Assembly (NCBI RefSeq): GCF_050947875.1
Contig: NC_134570.1
Coordinates: forward strand, 241,792,584-241,856,583
Origin: Dermacentor variabilis
Taxonomy: Eukaryota; Arthropoda; Arachnida; Ixodida; Ixodidae
DNA: 64,000 nucleotides
Direction of reading: 5' to 3'
A program made the position numbers and the translations under genes. This document shows positions 31,475 to 42,930 of this stretch, piece after piece (within the stretch, counting starts at the first letter, position 1; every line of letters starts with the position of its first letter). The notes under the pieces were generated by a model. That model worked only from the letters and a program-made list of their open reading frames with translations. It did not search any database and was not told the DNA's origin.

Positions 31475-31879
31475 AAGTACTCACGTACGGGGCAGAAAGC
31501 TGGAGGCTTACGAAAAGGGTTCTGCTGAAATTGAGGACGACGCAACAAGCTATGGAAAGAAGAATGATGGGTGTAATGTTAAGGTATAAGAAGAGAGCAG
31601 ATCGGGTGAGGGAACAAACGTTAGTTAATGACATGTTAGTTGAAATCAAGAAAAAGAAATGGGCATGGGCAGGACATGTAATGAGGAGAAAATATAACCG
31701 ATGGTCATCAAGGGTTACGGACTAGATTCCAAGAGAAGGAAAGCGTAGCAGGGGGCGCCAGAAAGTTAGGTGGGTGGATGAGATTAAGAAGTTTGCAGGG
31801 ACGACATGGCCACAACTAGTACATGACCGGGGTAGTTGGAGAAGTATGGGAGAGGCCTTTGCCCTGCAGTGGACGTAAC

Positions 31880-31931
<52 letters not shown>
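31475..31931 (+). mobile_element. RTE LINE 3' end, 5'-truncated, with GAT expansion
   Basis: Matches the last 450 bp of the RTE copy at 50980-52824 from cacgtacggggcagaa onwards (RMMGVMLRYKKRADRVREQT, then a KKKWAWAGHVMRR block). The tail at 31883-31931 is a run of about 16 GAT units, much longer than in the other copies. 5' truncation is typical of target-primed reverse transcription. Confidence 0.9.
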
Positions 31932-31932
<1 letters not shown>

Positions 31933-32531
31933 CATTTTGTTTCTCTTCGTTTTAGGCTGTGTGATCCTGGGAAACAAAGACAACACAGGCATAGCTCACA
32001 TTGCTGTGAGCCCACAGATGTGGTTATACGACGCCATGTCAGATTGCTGTTCCATCCATTCTATCTTTCCACGAGACAAATAATGGCCTTTCTAAGCCTA
32101 GCAGCCAATGCTCACGAAATGTGCCAGCCACTTCAGCTGGCATGTCCACACATGCACACACGTGGGGATACTAAACAGATCTGAGCCCGTGGTCCTGCCA
32201 CTAGATAGCTAATCCTACCAGCACTGCTCGCCGTTAACACCTTGCACTTTAATTGCAATCAATCCAATATCTTCAAAACCCATGCAGTGGAAATGTTTTT
32301 CCTTTAGCAATATGTTACTTGTATTGACAGGCATCAGTAATTGGGATAGTCACAGGTAAATTAATTAATTAATTAAAAGCGCTTGTTACGTTAGTAAGTT
32401 ACTTTAGGGCACCCATTGCCGTTGTGGAAACAAAGCTGGTCAGTGCCCAAGGCATGTGCACCTGGCAGGAATTCTGAGACTAGCGCCAGTTTTTCAGCAG
32501 AAGCTTGATGTGGGCGAGTTGGTTTTGCATA
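31932..32531. other. Gene-free stretch
   Basis: AT-rich; contains a short ttaa repeat near 32360-32377. No gene seen. Confidence 0.5.
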
Positions 32532-33018
32532 CTTAATGAAAAGAGCGCTACGAAGACGCGGACTAAAAGAACAACATGTACGACGGACAAAGCGCTACTT
32601 CCAACTAAATGTTTTTTTGAAGAAACAGGTCTTTAAATAGATGCAACCAAGAATGGCCCATCGTGACATCACAACCTCCCTATCTCACTAGAAAAGCTAT
32701 ATCTTTTTCGGTAAGCGTCACTGAAGGACAACTAATGCACATGCCCTCGGCCTTTGCAATGTAAAAAGCTTCTAATATCTCCCGTTCTAGTCTATCCCGT
32801 TCTAGTTTTCGGTAAGCGTCTCTAAGAAACTTGCAGCGCAGTACACTGCTTGCAATAGTAATGTCGTATATGAGATACCCCTAAGTTGCCAACAGGTTTA
32901 TATCGGTCGGTATTTAAAGTCCTGTTTCTTCAAAAAAACATTTATTTGGAAGTAGCACCTTGTGCGTCGTACGTGTTGTTCTTTTAGTCCGCGTCTTCAT
33001 AGCGCTCTTTTCATTAAG
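32532..33018 (-). mobile_element. Penelope-like fragment between 108-bp inverted arms
   Basis: Arms 32532-32639 and 32911-33018 are near-perfect inverted repeats (cttaatgaaaagagcgct at the outer ends, ctttaaata at the inner). Between them the minus strand encodes REILEAFYIAKAEGMCI and VTLTEKDIAFLVR followed by a stop (about 32790-32680), the C-terminal end of a Penelope GIY-YIG endonuclease. It is therefore a PLE 3' end whose tail is also present in inverted form at the other side, like the arrangement at 6446-8747 without the RT. Confidence 0.78.
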
Positions 33019-34433
33019 CAGTTTTTCAGATATTTCTCCCCAAAGAAATGCAATGGCTATTTCAGTTGACATTACTGCAAGAAAGCCTTCCTTGTGCAGT
33101 GCTTTCAAGGTACCGAATCTGGGTACCTTGGAAGCACATCAGTGCTTCCAATGAAACAAGCATGCTCAGTGAAATCGAGAATATGACAAACTCCTGTCAG
33201 GTAAAGACAGAATATGATTAAAGATAAAAACAACCACCAATCACAAATGGTTCAGTAATGTCAACATTTCTGCTCCGACACAGGAACCTTGTTAGAAAAG
33301 TCTCATGCAGGAGCAAAAGCGTTAGTGTTGCTAAATCTTTTGTAGTTCGTTTGTCTTTATCTTTTAACAGACTTATTCAGTGTATCAGATCGTTTGCAGC
33401 CTTGAATGCTGCTGCCACGGTAACGTGAGCAAAAAGATTGAAGGATTCCTTTTTGCTCATCTCCAGCACAACATGCTATTCATCTCATTTTTTTTTTTTT
33501 TTTTGTTAGAGGAGGCCTTTTCTTGTACAGAATTTAGCTAATGAAACTGTGCGTAGGCAGCATGTGCAAGCACGCAATTTAAACAAGGGCACAATTTGTC
33601 TAATCCTGATACTTCCTTGCTGTAATACAGAATGCAGCATTTTTCTTTGACGAACTTCGCACTGCACATTGTGTGAGAAAGCTGCATGTCCACATGATGC
33701 TGGCACATTGAAACTGATTCCGATGCACCGAACACTTCTCCGAAAGTCTGCGTGGTATTTATTTTTCCTTGGCATTTGATAATTTGCTGTTCACTAAAAT
33801 TGTCTAATGAATGGCATGGAACAGCGTAGACGTGACAGCAATCCAGGATGGCTGTGTAATTTCACCAAAGTTGTAGCATGCCATTTGTGCAGTTGTCTCG
33901 AAGAATTTTTGCCTGAACACATTTTTGCCTAAACTAGGTTGCACATGCATTTTGCTTCAAGTGTGAAGCAGAACGACACATGTCAAGTGTATTGAACATT
34001 ACAGCGTCTACAAGTCTTAGAAACAAAGCGTGAGAAGAACTGTCACTGCCTTCAGAAAAGCCGCTCTCAGCAATGGGGCTGCGCAGACCTGGAGCCATGC
34101 ACCGCTGCGTGTGGCAGCACCAGGAGGGCATCGGTGAAGCATGCGCACTCTCCTGAAGCCAGCCGCTGCCTACAGCGGTGGCTCAGTGGGTGCAGCGGGT
34201 GCCTGCAGAGTTGTGCTTTTGAACTCCTGGCAAGAGAGGCCACACTCTGGTGAGGGCAGAATCACCTGTGCTTTGGGTGCGCGTTATGAAGAACTCCAGG
34301 CGGCAAAAATTGATCCAGTGTTCCACAGAACATTATCATCCATAGCCCATGTGTTGTTTTGGGACTCTAGCAACCGGTTGAGCGAGCAGTTGACAGTGTT
34401 TGACAACAGAGAACCGTGCATGCAGGTGCAGCG
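33019..34433. other. Gene-free stretch upstream of the first coding exon
   Basis: AT-rich. Contains a perfect hairpin (tggaagcac / gtgcttcca, 33129-33150) and a T run near 33488-33505. The last part, up to 34433, may include a 5' UTR: possible 3' splice sites end at 34425 and 34431, just ahead of the ATG. Confidence 0.45.
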
Positions 34434-34532
34434 ATGACCAGCCCGGCTGAGGTGGCACCCGAGGAACGCCTGTCGGCCCCTAACCGTAGCCCGCCACGCC
34501 GACCACCCGTCACACAACTAGAATTCAGACAG
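34434..34532 (+). CDS. CUEDC1: CUEDC1-like protein, coding exon 1
   Basis: ATG at 34434 opens 33 codons ending in VTQLEFRQ, then the splice donor gtaggc at 34533. The reading stops exactly at a codon boundary (phase 0), and exon 2 begins in phase 0 with AMRDF, giving LEFRQAMRDFRSMFPEM. Human CUEDC1 has a closely similar junction (LEFNQAM, then FKTMFP) from memory. The exon encodes a Pro/Arg-rich N-terminus (SPPRRPPV). The ATG is the only plausible start in this exon and is followed by T, S and P. The first of at least four coding exons; intron 1 is 1280 bp. Confidence 0.8.
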
Positions 34533-35812
34533 GTAGGCTCCTAGAGTGCTTGGCATTCTTAACAAAATAATGCCAAGGAGATGAGCGCACAACCTTTCTC
34601 ATCACTGAAAACATCACTAGGGCTTGTCAAGCTATCGCTTTTGATGAGTCTTCCTGCAATATGATCAAGTAACAAGGCCCAATTCAAAATTTACTTCGGT
34701 ATTTCAACAGCAATATGTGTGAACTAAAAAACAGAGGTGATGCAGTCTTTCATAAATTGTGGCTTTGTTTTTGTTATGCATGTGCAAATACTTATTCTTG
34801 AAGGCAGATCGAGTTTCATTCGAACAGCCATAAAAACATATTAAACATATTAAATTCAAATACAAACTGCATAGTTATTCATTAATTTTCTGATATAGTC
34901 TTCAAAATGCTCTTGAATGATAAATTATTTGCACTTGACTTTAAATTTCAAGCAATACAACACTGAAGTGTTGTTTGTTTTTTCTCATAATGAACATGTA
35001 GCATAATGTTCTAGTATTTTAGTAAACCACAGCATGCCATGAAAGTATGAATATGATTAGTAAACAGCAACAGAAATTTCAAATGATGCTTTAGATGTTG
35101 AGTATCAAATTTTCTCTTATATTACCAAACAGTGTAGGCTAAGAAAGAGTGCAGTGAGCATAAGAGAATGCAGTAGCCGGGCACACTTTGGCACGGGTTG
35201 AAGGAATGCAGTAGCTGGGCAAAATCTTTAATAGAACAGACCACTAAATGACCACAGCGTTGATGATCCTGTAGTCAAGGACAAAAGTTACAGTAGTTGT
35301 ACCTAACATTCTTCCTCATATTAGGAAACATTATTTAAAAAGCAAGCTCAGTTTGTTTCTTGTAAGCAGTGTTCCCTACTGCAATTTCCCCATGTAAATC
35401 TTGCTCCCCTCACAATTTTTTCTTTTGTTTTGTCTCGACTGACTAAGTTCCTTTAAATAAGCTATGTTGACATACGACTTGTACTTGTATAGCTGCCTAC
35501 ACACAAGTGAAAAACATACCTTATTAGAAAAACATAGCAAGAGCTTCAAAACAATATTTTAATATCTCGATATGTCACAGAGCCTACCAACAGTTTGTAC
35601 AGATCTGTTTGTTTTTTAAATTATTCTTTTCCCAGTATTATCTTCAGCCCTTACCGTCTATCCACTGGTTTGCCTATAGGTGACAACAGCAGCAGGGCCA
35701 GTTACAAAAAGCAAAAAAAATGAACAAGGGAAGCCAGAAAACGGGGGCCCAACGTGCCAGAGTTGTTTTTGTGCGTGCCAGTACTCCACCGTACATCGTC
35801 TGTTGGCTGCAG
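34533..35812 (+). other. CUEDC1-like intron 1
   Basis: GT at 34533 and AG at 35811-35812, preceded by ctgttggctgc. AT-rich, with no transposon I can name. Confidence 0.75.
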
Positions 35813-36072
35813 GCAATGCGTGACTTCCGGAGCATGTTTCCCGAGATGGAGGCAGGGGTCATCGAGGCGGTGCTTCGTGCCAATGGTGGCGCCGTGGATG
35901 CCAGCATTGACCAGCTGCTCGCCATGGCCACGGACAACGACAACGAGCGCCTGCGCACCGAGCTGGAGGCCACCGAGAACGCCGAGGCCCCGCCGCACTA
36001 CTCGCCGCCCCCGGCTGCGCCTCCCCCGTCCTACCAGCAGGCCACCTGCGCGCCCACGGCAGCGCCGGCCAG
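35813..36072 (+). CDS. CUEDC1: CUEDC1-like protein, coding exon 2 (CUE domain and PPxY motifs)
   Basis: 260-nt exon, phase 0 in and phase 2 out (donor gtcagt at 36073). It encodes the CUE domain: FRSMFPEM (the Met-Phe-Pro of the ubiquitin-binding surface), VIEAVLRANGGAVDASIDQLL with the conserved di-Leu end. CUE domains bind monoubiquitin and help ubiquitin transfer. An acidic linker (TDNDNERLRTELEATE) follows, then a Pro-rich stretch with two PPxY motifs (PPHY, PPSY), typical ligands of WW domains in NEDD4-type ligases; vertebrate CUEDC1 also carries such motifs here. GC content is well above that of the surrounding intron DNA, and there are no stops: the clearest host coding sequence in the window. 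Confidence 0.92.
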
Positions 36073-36849
36073 GTCAGTGTGCGTTCAACGGTGGCACACA
36101 CACGGCGCCTTATTGCATGTCATCATCAGTGCAGGTAGCGGGTGCTCCTTTTTTTATTCAGACCATACAGAATTTTTAAAAATTGCCTTTGGCAAATGGC
36201 ATAATTCTAGTCATTGAGCTGAATTACTGTTAGAGGCGAACATTATTTCCACAAGAAATCAAAATGCATGAATGACTAATTAATAAACTTTTACTAACTA
36301 TTTGTAGCCAATGAATTTACAAGTTCGCTTGGAACAAGTTTTCAAGATGACACCAGTTTCGAGCTGTTTGTCCCCAAAGTGTGAGATGAAATGTATGGAC
36401 ATTCCAGTTACTTTTCTGCTTGAATTATAAAACAGTTGTTTCTTTAAAAAAGTTGAACAATAGTGTACTTTTACAAGTTCTATAGGCACCTACCTAGAAA
36501 CCCGCGCAATCCTTTGAAGCTGTTGCAAGTAGATATGCCTTGCAAACTCACCAGCTACAATTCTTACATGGCAATAATTATTTAATAAGTTTATTAGTGA
36601 ATTTTGTTGATTAGTTGATTATCCGTTTCAATTTCCCATGCAAGTAATGTTCACTGCTTTCAGTAATCCAGCTCAAGGACCCTGATTAAGCTATCTGATT
36701 TGGCTTCTTTTCTACCGATTTCCACATCTTCTGTCGACTAAACAAGCGTGGCAGGGGCATGCGGACGATGGCCGCTCACAACAGCCCCCTCTGTGTTCCA
36801 CCGTGCCCTCCACCTCAATAGATGTCACTTGCGTGCTGCCGTGCCCCTG
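36073..36849. other. Start of CUEDC1-like intron 2, no element recognised
   Basis: AT-rich intron DNA. The intron as a whole runs to 55861 (about 19.8 kb) and contains the elements listed from 36850 on. Confidence 0.6.
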
Positions 36850-36854
36850 ACCCG

Positions 36855-37840
36855 TTATAATGGGGGCTCGTTACTGCCCGCCGGACACAGATGCCACATT
36901 TATAAGTAATTTCCACAATGCTCTTCATTCCTTTGCGAGAGCATGTCATAATGTTTCGATAATCTTACTTGGTGACCTTAATTTTCCCGGCATAACATGG
37001 TCCAATATGGTGCAAACAGCATCAAAACATAGCACTGAAAGTGCCTTCCTGAATTCATGCTTAACATTTGGATAGTTGCAGCTAATTTCTGAGCCGGCAT
37101 GACAAACTGATCAGTCTTCTAACAGGCTTGACCTTTTACTGACAACTAATCCAGATAATTTCTCTTATATTACACATTTATCAGCTACAAGCAATCACAG
37201 TGTTCTTCACAAACATTCAAGTGTTACCTACCTAACCTTTCCCTGAAAAAATAAAGAAAACAATAACATTATATGATAAAGGTAACTACGCTGCCATAAG
37301 TAACAAACCGTCCATTTTTCAAGATTGGTTTCTCATAGGTTATGCCCTCTGCCCTATCGAAACTAACTCACGCCTCTTGAAACCCAAGCTGCACCATCTA
37401 ATCCCAAGTTATGTACCTACCATCACAATCAGCATACAATCGGTTTCCCCATGGTTCAACACATTCAATAACAAAAAGAAGCGTCAATTCCAGTCCATAA
37501 AGATCTTAAACACTAAATGCGCTAGAGATACATACCAGACCACGGAAATGTTATTCGATTCTCTTGCTGCTAAAGCCAAGCGCTCATTCTACTCATTTAC
37601 TTTAACCAGCATGTTACGCAATAACCCCGAACGATTCTGGGAAACTATCAACAGGTCATGCACTACACCTTCATCGAAAATTGTGCTAGGAGACGAACAT
37701 AATAATTTGATCCCAGAAGACTGTGTTGCACAAGTACTAAATGAGACTTTGTTGTTCAGTTTTTCACAGTAGAGCCTGATAATGAACTACCTCATGCATT
37801 TCATGTGAATCACCCAACCATGTCTGAAATCAGGTTTGGA
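36855..37840 (+). pseudogene. LINE D endonuclease end and linker
   Basis: RYCPPDTDATFISNFHNAL at about 36870 and NVSIILLGDLNFPGITWSN at about 36955 are APE endonuclease blocks. The expected SDHK-type Ser-Asp-His block is damaged (about 37130-37210). At 37377-37772: SPWFNTFNNKKKRQFQS and RNNPERFWETINRS, the linker of CR1/L2-like ORF2. Several stops. Confidence 0.8.
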
Positions 37841-37854
37841 TGCCGATGATTGTG

Positions 37855-38487
37855 AGCAAATGTGTGGGTGCAGGTCAGCCAGACGTACTAATTAAGGAAT
37901 CATCCAAGACAGAGAGGAACGAATATATACACGGACAGCAGACGTGGGACTAGACACAAATTAAATACAGATAGTACATAAAACAGTGGTGCCGCACTAT
38001 TGTCGCTAATCTCAGTTCAGTTCTGCGCCACTCACGGTTCCAGTGGTAGTCGATTCGAGCCGCAGAGGTTGAGTAGTGTTAGCTGGGGCGTAGCTCAGCC
38101 GCAAGTCACTACGACAGTGACGGGAGCCGGGGACCACTCCGGCCTCGGCGGGTGAAGAACGGCGATGAACGCCGTAGTGCAGCCTATCTCGGCAACACAG
38201 GAGCCGGAGCACAGCACGGTCTCGATAGGGCAGCACGGTGATGAACGCCACAACACAGCCTGTCATGATCCACCCCAGAGCGTGAACAAGGGAGGGCTTG
38301 TGGCACCCTCCAACAGACAGACGCTCCGCAGCGTGGTGGTGCTGAACGATGACTGACCGGCGAGCAGCCGTGCTCGTTGGTGTTTATTGTGGTGCGGTGA
38401 CCAATGTTGCCTGCCAAGCTTTAGCAGGCCACCGAGCCTGGCGGCGAACGCACATTATGCCTGGGGGGGCGTCACATGCTTGCTACA
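37855..38487 (-). repeat. 3' LTR of the Gypsy element
   Basis: Starts on the minus strand with tgtagcaagc at 38487 and probably ends in ca near 37855 (about 630 bp). It holds aataaa on the minus strand near 38384-38390, a likely poly(A) signal. The right limit is fixed by the adjacent polypurine tract; the left limit is approximate. Confidence 0.7.
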
Positions 38488-38500
38488 CCCCCTTACCCCC
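38488..38500 (-). promoter_or_regulatory. Polypurine tract of the Gypsy element
   Basis: Minus strand gggggtaaggggg directly before the LTR start tgtagca. This position and composition are those of the plus-strand primer in LTR retrotransposons. Confidence 0.75.
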
Positions 38501-38583
38501 AGTTTGTTTGTTAAATAAAAAACAAACGTCCACATTCAAAATATGAGGCTCTGCCTCCACCCTAGCTGGGTCGACGGTGCCTG

Positions 38584-41010
38584 CTATCCAGGCGAGTAAC
38601 GGTCTGGTGGCCTCCGTCGTCGAGTACTCCGCCTGGGCACCGGTGTTGATGGGTTGGGTGTGGCAACGCCAGGTGCTGCCTGAGCCAGCCTCGCTCCATC
38701 TGAAGGGTCCGTAGGGGTCGGCCTCGTGAGTGGTGCCGAGCTTGACACCGGTCCAACGGTTGCCACACCACTGGCTTCGGTTGCCGCCTCCGAGGTAGGT
38801 GGTGCTCTGCTGGGAGCGACTTGTGCTGCCGCTAGTCCTCCTGCGGGCTGGAACTCAGTGGCAGTCGAGAGTGCTGGCCAGGTCCCGAGGCGAGGCCTGA
38901 CATGGTCGGCGTGTCTGTGCCACATGGCCCCATCTTGCATGCGGACGAGCAGCGATGAGGCGCTGGCAGGAGACACCACCTGTCCCGCAGACCAGGGTGG
39001 GCCAGGACGGAAGTTCCTGGCGAAAACTGGAGCTCCCGACTCTGGCAAAGGTCTGGGACGGCACCCTTGGTCAGCAGCCAGCTTCTGCTTCAGCTGCTTC
39101 AAAAGCGCTGTGGATCGGAGGTCCGGATGCAAGACGTCCAAGGGTGTCTTGACCATCCGACCCAGTAGGAGCTCACAGGGGGCATGGCTAGTGACATCGT
39201 GAGGTGTGGTCCGGTACTGGAATAGTATCCGGGCAATCTGCGTCCGGAAATCCCCAGTCTGGCTCTTCTTGAGCTTGTCTTTGATGGTTTGCACCACCCG
39301 CTCGGCTGCACCATTTGAAGCAGGGTGGTACGGCGGAACCATCATCCGGCGAATTCCGTTTTTCGTCAGCCAGGCCAGGTACTCTGCGCTGGTGAAAGCA
39401 GGACCATTGTTGGACACTATGACATCCGGCAACCCCTGGGCGGCGAAGACCTGTCGTAGCGCTGCAATGGTCGCGCCTGCTGATGGCGTGGTGACAGGTA
39501 GAACCTACACCCACTTTGAAAAGGTGTCCACCACCACCAGGCAGTAATGGCCCTTGAAGGGTCCCCCAAAATCCACATGTAGGCGGCACCAGGGTCTCTG
39601 TGGGAACGGCCAGGGGGTGCTTTCCACATTACGCAAGGCTCGCTGATGCTCCTGGCAGATTTGGCAGCTCTGCACCACATGCAGGCTGGCTTCCGGGTAC
39701 TCTGGCAGACGAATGCCCAGTGCATGAATCCAGTTTCGGCCCAGCAGCGTCGGCGACAGCTCCTTCGTTAAGTAAAGGGGAAGGGTTGCCTCCCTATCGC
39801 CAAAGCAAACGCTGACCTGTGCCTGACCCTGGACCTGGGAGAGTTGCCTGGAGGAGCTGCGCAGCATCACGCCCGAAGCCTCGACGGACACGCTGGGGAA
39901 AGCACGCTTGAAGAGCTTCCCGGCCATTACAGACACGCTGGCCCCTGTGTCCAGCTCCATGGAAATGGGGTGCCTGCAGATTTCGACGGTCAGCTTGTAT
40001 GGCGGCACAGACGACGGTACAAAGCCTGTGTGCCACATGTCGAAATTCAGCGGGTCCTCGGCCACGACGTGGAGCCTGGCCAAAGAACTTGAGCTTGCTG
40101 CCGCATGTCCCCGCCGCATACACTTGCGACGGCTACTCTGGCCGTGGGCTTGTCTGGTACCTGGGCTTGAATCAGGCTGCTGCTGCTGCTGCTGTTTGCT
40201 GTTCGTCCTTCCCCTTCGGCATACACGTGCCAGGTGCCCAGTTTTTCCGCACGTAAAGCATTGTGCTTGAGAGAACTGGCACTGTGAAGGAGAGTGGGCA
40301 CCACCACAGCGACCGCAGGTAGTGGCCTTTGTCGCGAACTTGTTGACCGCCGCTTCCGCCGACGGTGAGCCAGTCACACGGGCAATCTCGCTGGTGACCT
40401 TGGCGGCAGCTTCCATTGCCAGCGCTGCCTTCACGGCGTCGTCCAGCAAGGGGTCGGGAAGCTCCAGGAGTCGCGTCTGCATGGTGGGGTTGTTGATTCC
40501 GCAGACGAAACGGTCCCGGAGCAGCGAGTCCAGCTGGTCCCCGAAGGCGCAGGCACTCGCTAACCCTCGTAGCGCAGCAACGAATTGCCCGAGGGTCTCT
40601 CCTTCCCGGTGGCTCTGGTTGTTGAAGCAGAAACACTCCATTAGTGTGGACGGTGCTGGGTTAAAATGTGAGCGCAGTATGGCAAGCAGCTCACCCAGCG
40701 TCTTAACGTGCGGCGTGGCTGGCTTGAGAAGGTCGAGCAAGAGGCTGAAGACGCGGGTCTCGCAGCTGGCCACGAAAATGTCCCGCTGTTTGGCCTCGGG
40801 TGTGTCGTTTGCCCGGAAGAACACATGGACTTGCTCCTCGTAAATTTGCCAGGCGGACCCATCTCCCTCGAACAGCTTGAGCCTTCCGTACAGCGGCATG
40901 GCGACAGCAACGGGGGGCGGTGTTCCGGTGCTCGCGGCGGCGTGGAACGCTCCGTGGGTACCCGTCGCCATCTTCATTGCCAGATCCTCGTGACACAGCC
41001 TGCCTCGCAA
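38584..41010 (-). pseudogene. Gypsy gag-protease-integrase fused frame with one stop
   Basis: The reading frame from ATG 41010 to the stop at 38584 (about 809 codons) contains one TAG, near 39505. Gag: FEGDGSAWQIYEEQVHVFF and RSHFNPAPSTLMECFCFNN (residues 45-140). Zinc knuckles CGRCGGAHSPSQC and CFTCGKTGHLARVC (residues 235-270). Protease: MELDTGASVSVM (active-site DTG) and LLGRNWIHALGI. At residue about 440 the sequence jumps into the integrase zinc region (CQICQEHQ, half of HHCC) and core: first Asp in LHVDFGGPF, then VSNNGPAFTS, where the second catalytic Asp is Asn, and Glu in HPASNGAAERVV. It ends with RRSTRRRRPPDRYSP, typical of this Gypsy type. Not functional: no RT, mutated integrase. 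Confidence 0.88.
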
Positions 41011-41329
41011 GTGTCAGGAGTCGGGGTGAAGCCTGGCAGGATCTGCCAGGTAGCCTTCGTGGACAGCGCTGTAAGCTGGGGCGAAGCCCGGTTCAGCAGG
41101 GGCAGAACCAGGGTTGCCGGGACGTGGCCTGCCACTCCGTCCGCAGGGCCCGGCGAGAGCTTCTCTTGCTGTCCCGCTCCACTTGCTGGCCCCATCGCTC
41201 GAGCCATGGGACTCATGATCTCGCGGGACTCATGCAGCAGTCACGTGCACACTCGTGCTTTTCAGCCTTGCACACCGACACAAGCACCGATTCCGACGCC
41301 CAAGCACTTCAAATGTCATCCTCCTACTA

Positions 41330-42930
41330 CATGGTATTGCCAAAATCATCAATTCATTAAAGCTGACATCATCCACTGGTATAGATAGCATCAATGCTAA
41401 AATATTGAAGAATACTAAAATCGTAACAAGTGTGATCCTATCGCATATATTACAGCAGTTTCTTTCATATGGAGTGTTGCCACAAGACTGGAAGGTGGGT
41501 AAGGTCATTCCATTCCCAAAAAAAGGTACAAATCCTCGTCTAAAAATTATCGGCCCATATTCCTCACATGTGTCTGCTCAACGGTAATGGAACACGTTAT
41601 CTATTCTCACATAGTTCAATTTCTAACATCTTTAAACTTTTTTAATAAAAACCAACACGGTTTCCAGAAAGGTGTTTCCTGCGATACTCAACTTTCTCTG
41701 TTTATTATTAGTATTGACGTATTACTATTGACATATTGACGTATTACTATTGACGTATTGACGTATTATTATTGACTTTCTCTGTTTATTATTAGTATTA
41801 TTCGTATTAGTATTATTAGTATTGACGTAAGCATACCAATCGACGCTCTTTTTTTAGATTTCGAGAAAGCATTTGACAAAGTTCCTCATAAACGCCCGTT
41901 TATAAAGCTCTCATGCCTTGACCTTGATTACTTCGTTTTTGAATGGATTTATGACTTCCTAACTAACTGCCAGCAACTGAAAGCTGGCAATAAGCAGTCT
42001 TGTGCCTACTGTACTGACATCTCAGACATGCCTCAGGGCACGGTCCTAGGCCCACTATTATTCCTTGTATGCATCAACGATTTACCAAGTAACATTTTTT
42101 CTAATGTCAGATTCTTTGTAGAGAACTGCATCCTATATCATCAAATTAACATGTCTGACATCCACTCACTTCAGTCTGATCTCCACTGAATTGAAATCTG
42201 GTGGCTTACATCATTAAACACAAACAAAACATCACTACTTTCTTTACATCACCAGCAATATTACCCACTGCCAAATTTTTTATTTATAACTCCGAAATTT
42301 CATGTGTAAGTACACACAAGTACCTAGGTGCTAATTTGTTGTCAGATTTAACATGGTCCCTTGACATAACACGCATTACTAATGAAGCTAACTTCATTTT
42401 TGGTTGTCTACACCATAACCTTTATCTAGCACCTCCTTCCATCTGACTTCTCTCCTATCAGGCATTAATTAGACTGAAACTTGAATATGCATGCACTGTT
42501 TGGGACCCTCACCAAATTAACCTTAATAAAATGCTAGACTCTGTATAGAACCATGCAACCCAATTCATTTCCTAAGAATACTCGTATCATTCTAGTATCA
42601 CCCAACTAAAATCGCGTGCAAACCTTGGGAAGTCTTTCATCACACCGCAGAATGGCACGTCTGTGTCTATTCAAGTTTTATCACACGTCACCCTGTACTC
42701 CTGCCATCAAACCAGCCCATCGTCATTCATATGGCACCAATCACGAAAAAGCTGTATACCCGCCATCAGCTCGAACCACTGCTCACCTTTCTTCATTTTT
42801 TGTCAGAACATCGCGAGATTGGAATGACCTTCCAACTGATGTTGTGCTCAACTCCGGTGGCACTGACTTCAAGAAAAGAATTTAAAAATTGTATAACATT
42901 CAACACATCTGTAAATAGCCCACCCCTCAT
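41330..42930 (+). pseudogene. LINE D RT and C-terminal domain
   Basis: 41335-41590: IINSLKLTSSTGIDSINAK and LPQDWKVGKVIPFPKKG, RT motif 1. 41585-41690: MEHVI-type and HGFQKGVSCDTQL. A local repeat expansion interrupts it (41694-41830). Then ALFLDFEKAFDKVPH near 41850, MPQGTVLGPLLFLVCINDLP near 42030 and a damaged catalytic box (FFVENC instead of FADDC) at about 42110-42130. The C-terminal region at 42300-42885 has SCVSTHKYLGANLLSDLTW, LKLEYACTVWDP and DWNDLPTDVVL. Confidence 0.8.
41694..41830. repeat. Minisatellite-like expansion in LINE D RT
   Basis: Units of attgacgtattacta and attagtatt in irregular tandem order, with tttctctgtttattattag occurring twice (about 41694 and 41776). It lies between the CETQL-type block and the first catalytic Asp block of RT, so it expanded after the element was already dead. 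Confidence 0.85.

Larger units (their letters stand above)
37855..41290 (-). mobile_element. Gypsy LTR retrotransposon, RT/RNase H deleted, one LTR
   Basis: Minus-strand element: leader (41290-41011), gag-protease-integrase frame (41010-38584), polypurine tract (38500-38488), 3' LTR (38487-37855). The RT and RNase H coding region is missing between protease and integrase. No 5' LTR is found right of the gag start; the DNA there does not resemble the 3' LTR, so the copy is truncated or was joined to the LINE after loss of the LTR. Confidence 0.85.

Noticed and set aside
31722..32015. Poly-His frame on the minus strand
   Set aside because: The His run is the reverse complement of the GAT tail of an RTE copy.
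34141..34437. 98-codon frame just before CUEDC1-like exon 1 as a gene or as the real N-terminus
   Set aside because: It is out of frame with the exon ATG, has no conserved motif and overlaps likely intron or UTR sequence.
41011..41290. 5' LTR of the Gypsy element
   Set aside because: Compared by eye with the 3' LTR at 37855-38487 and no shared stretch was found; treated as leader sequence or LINE border.
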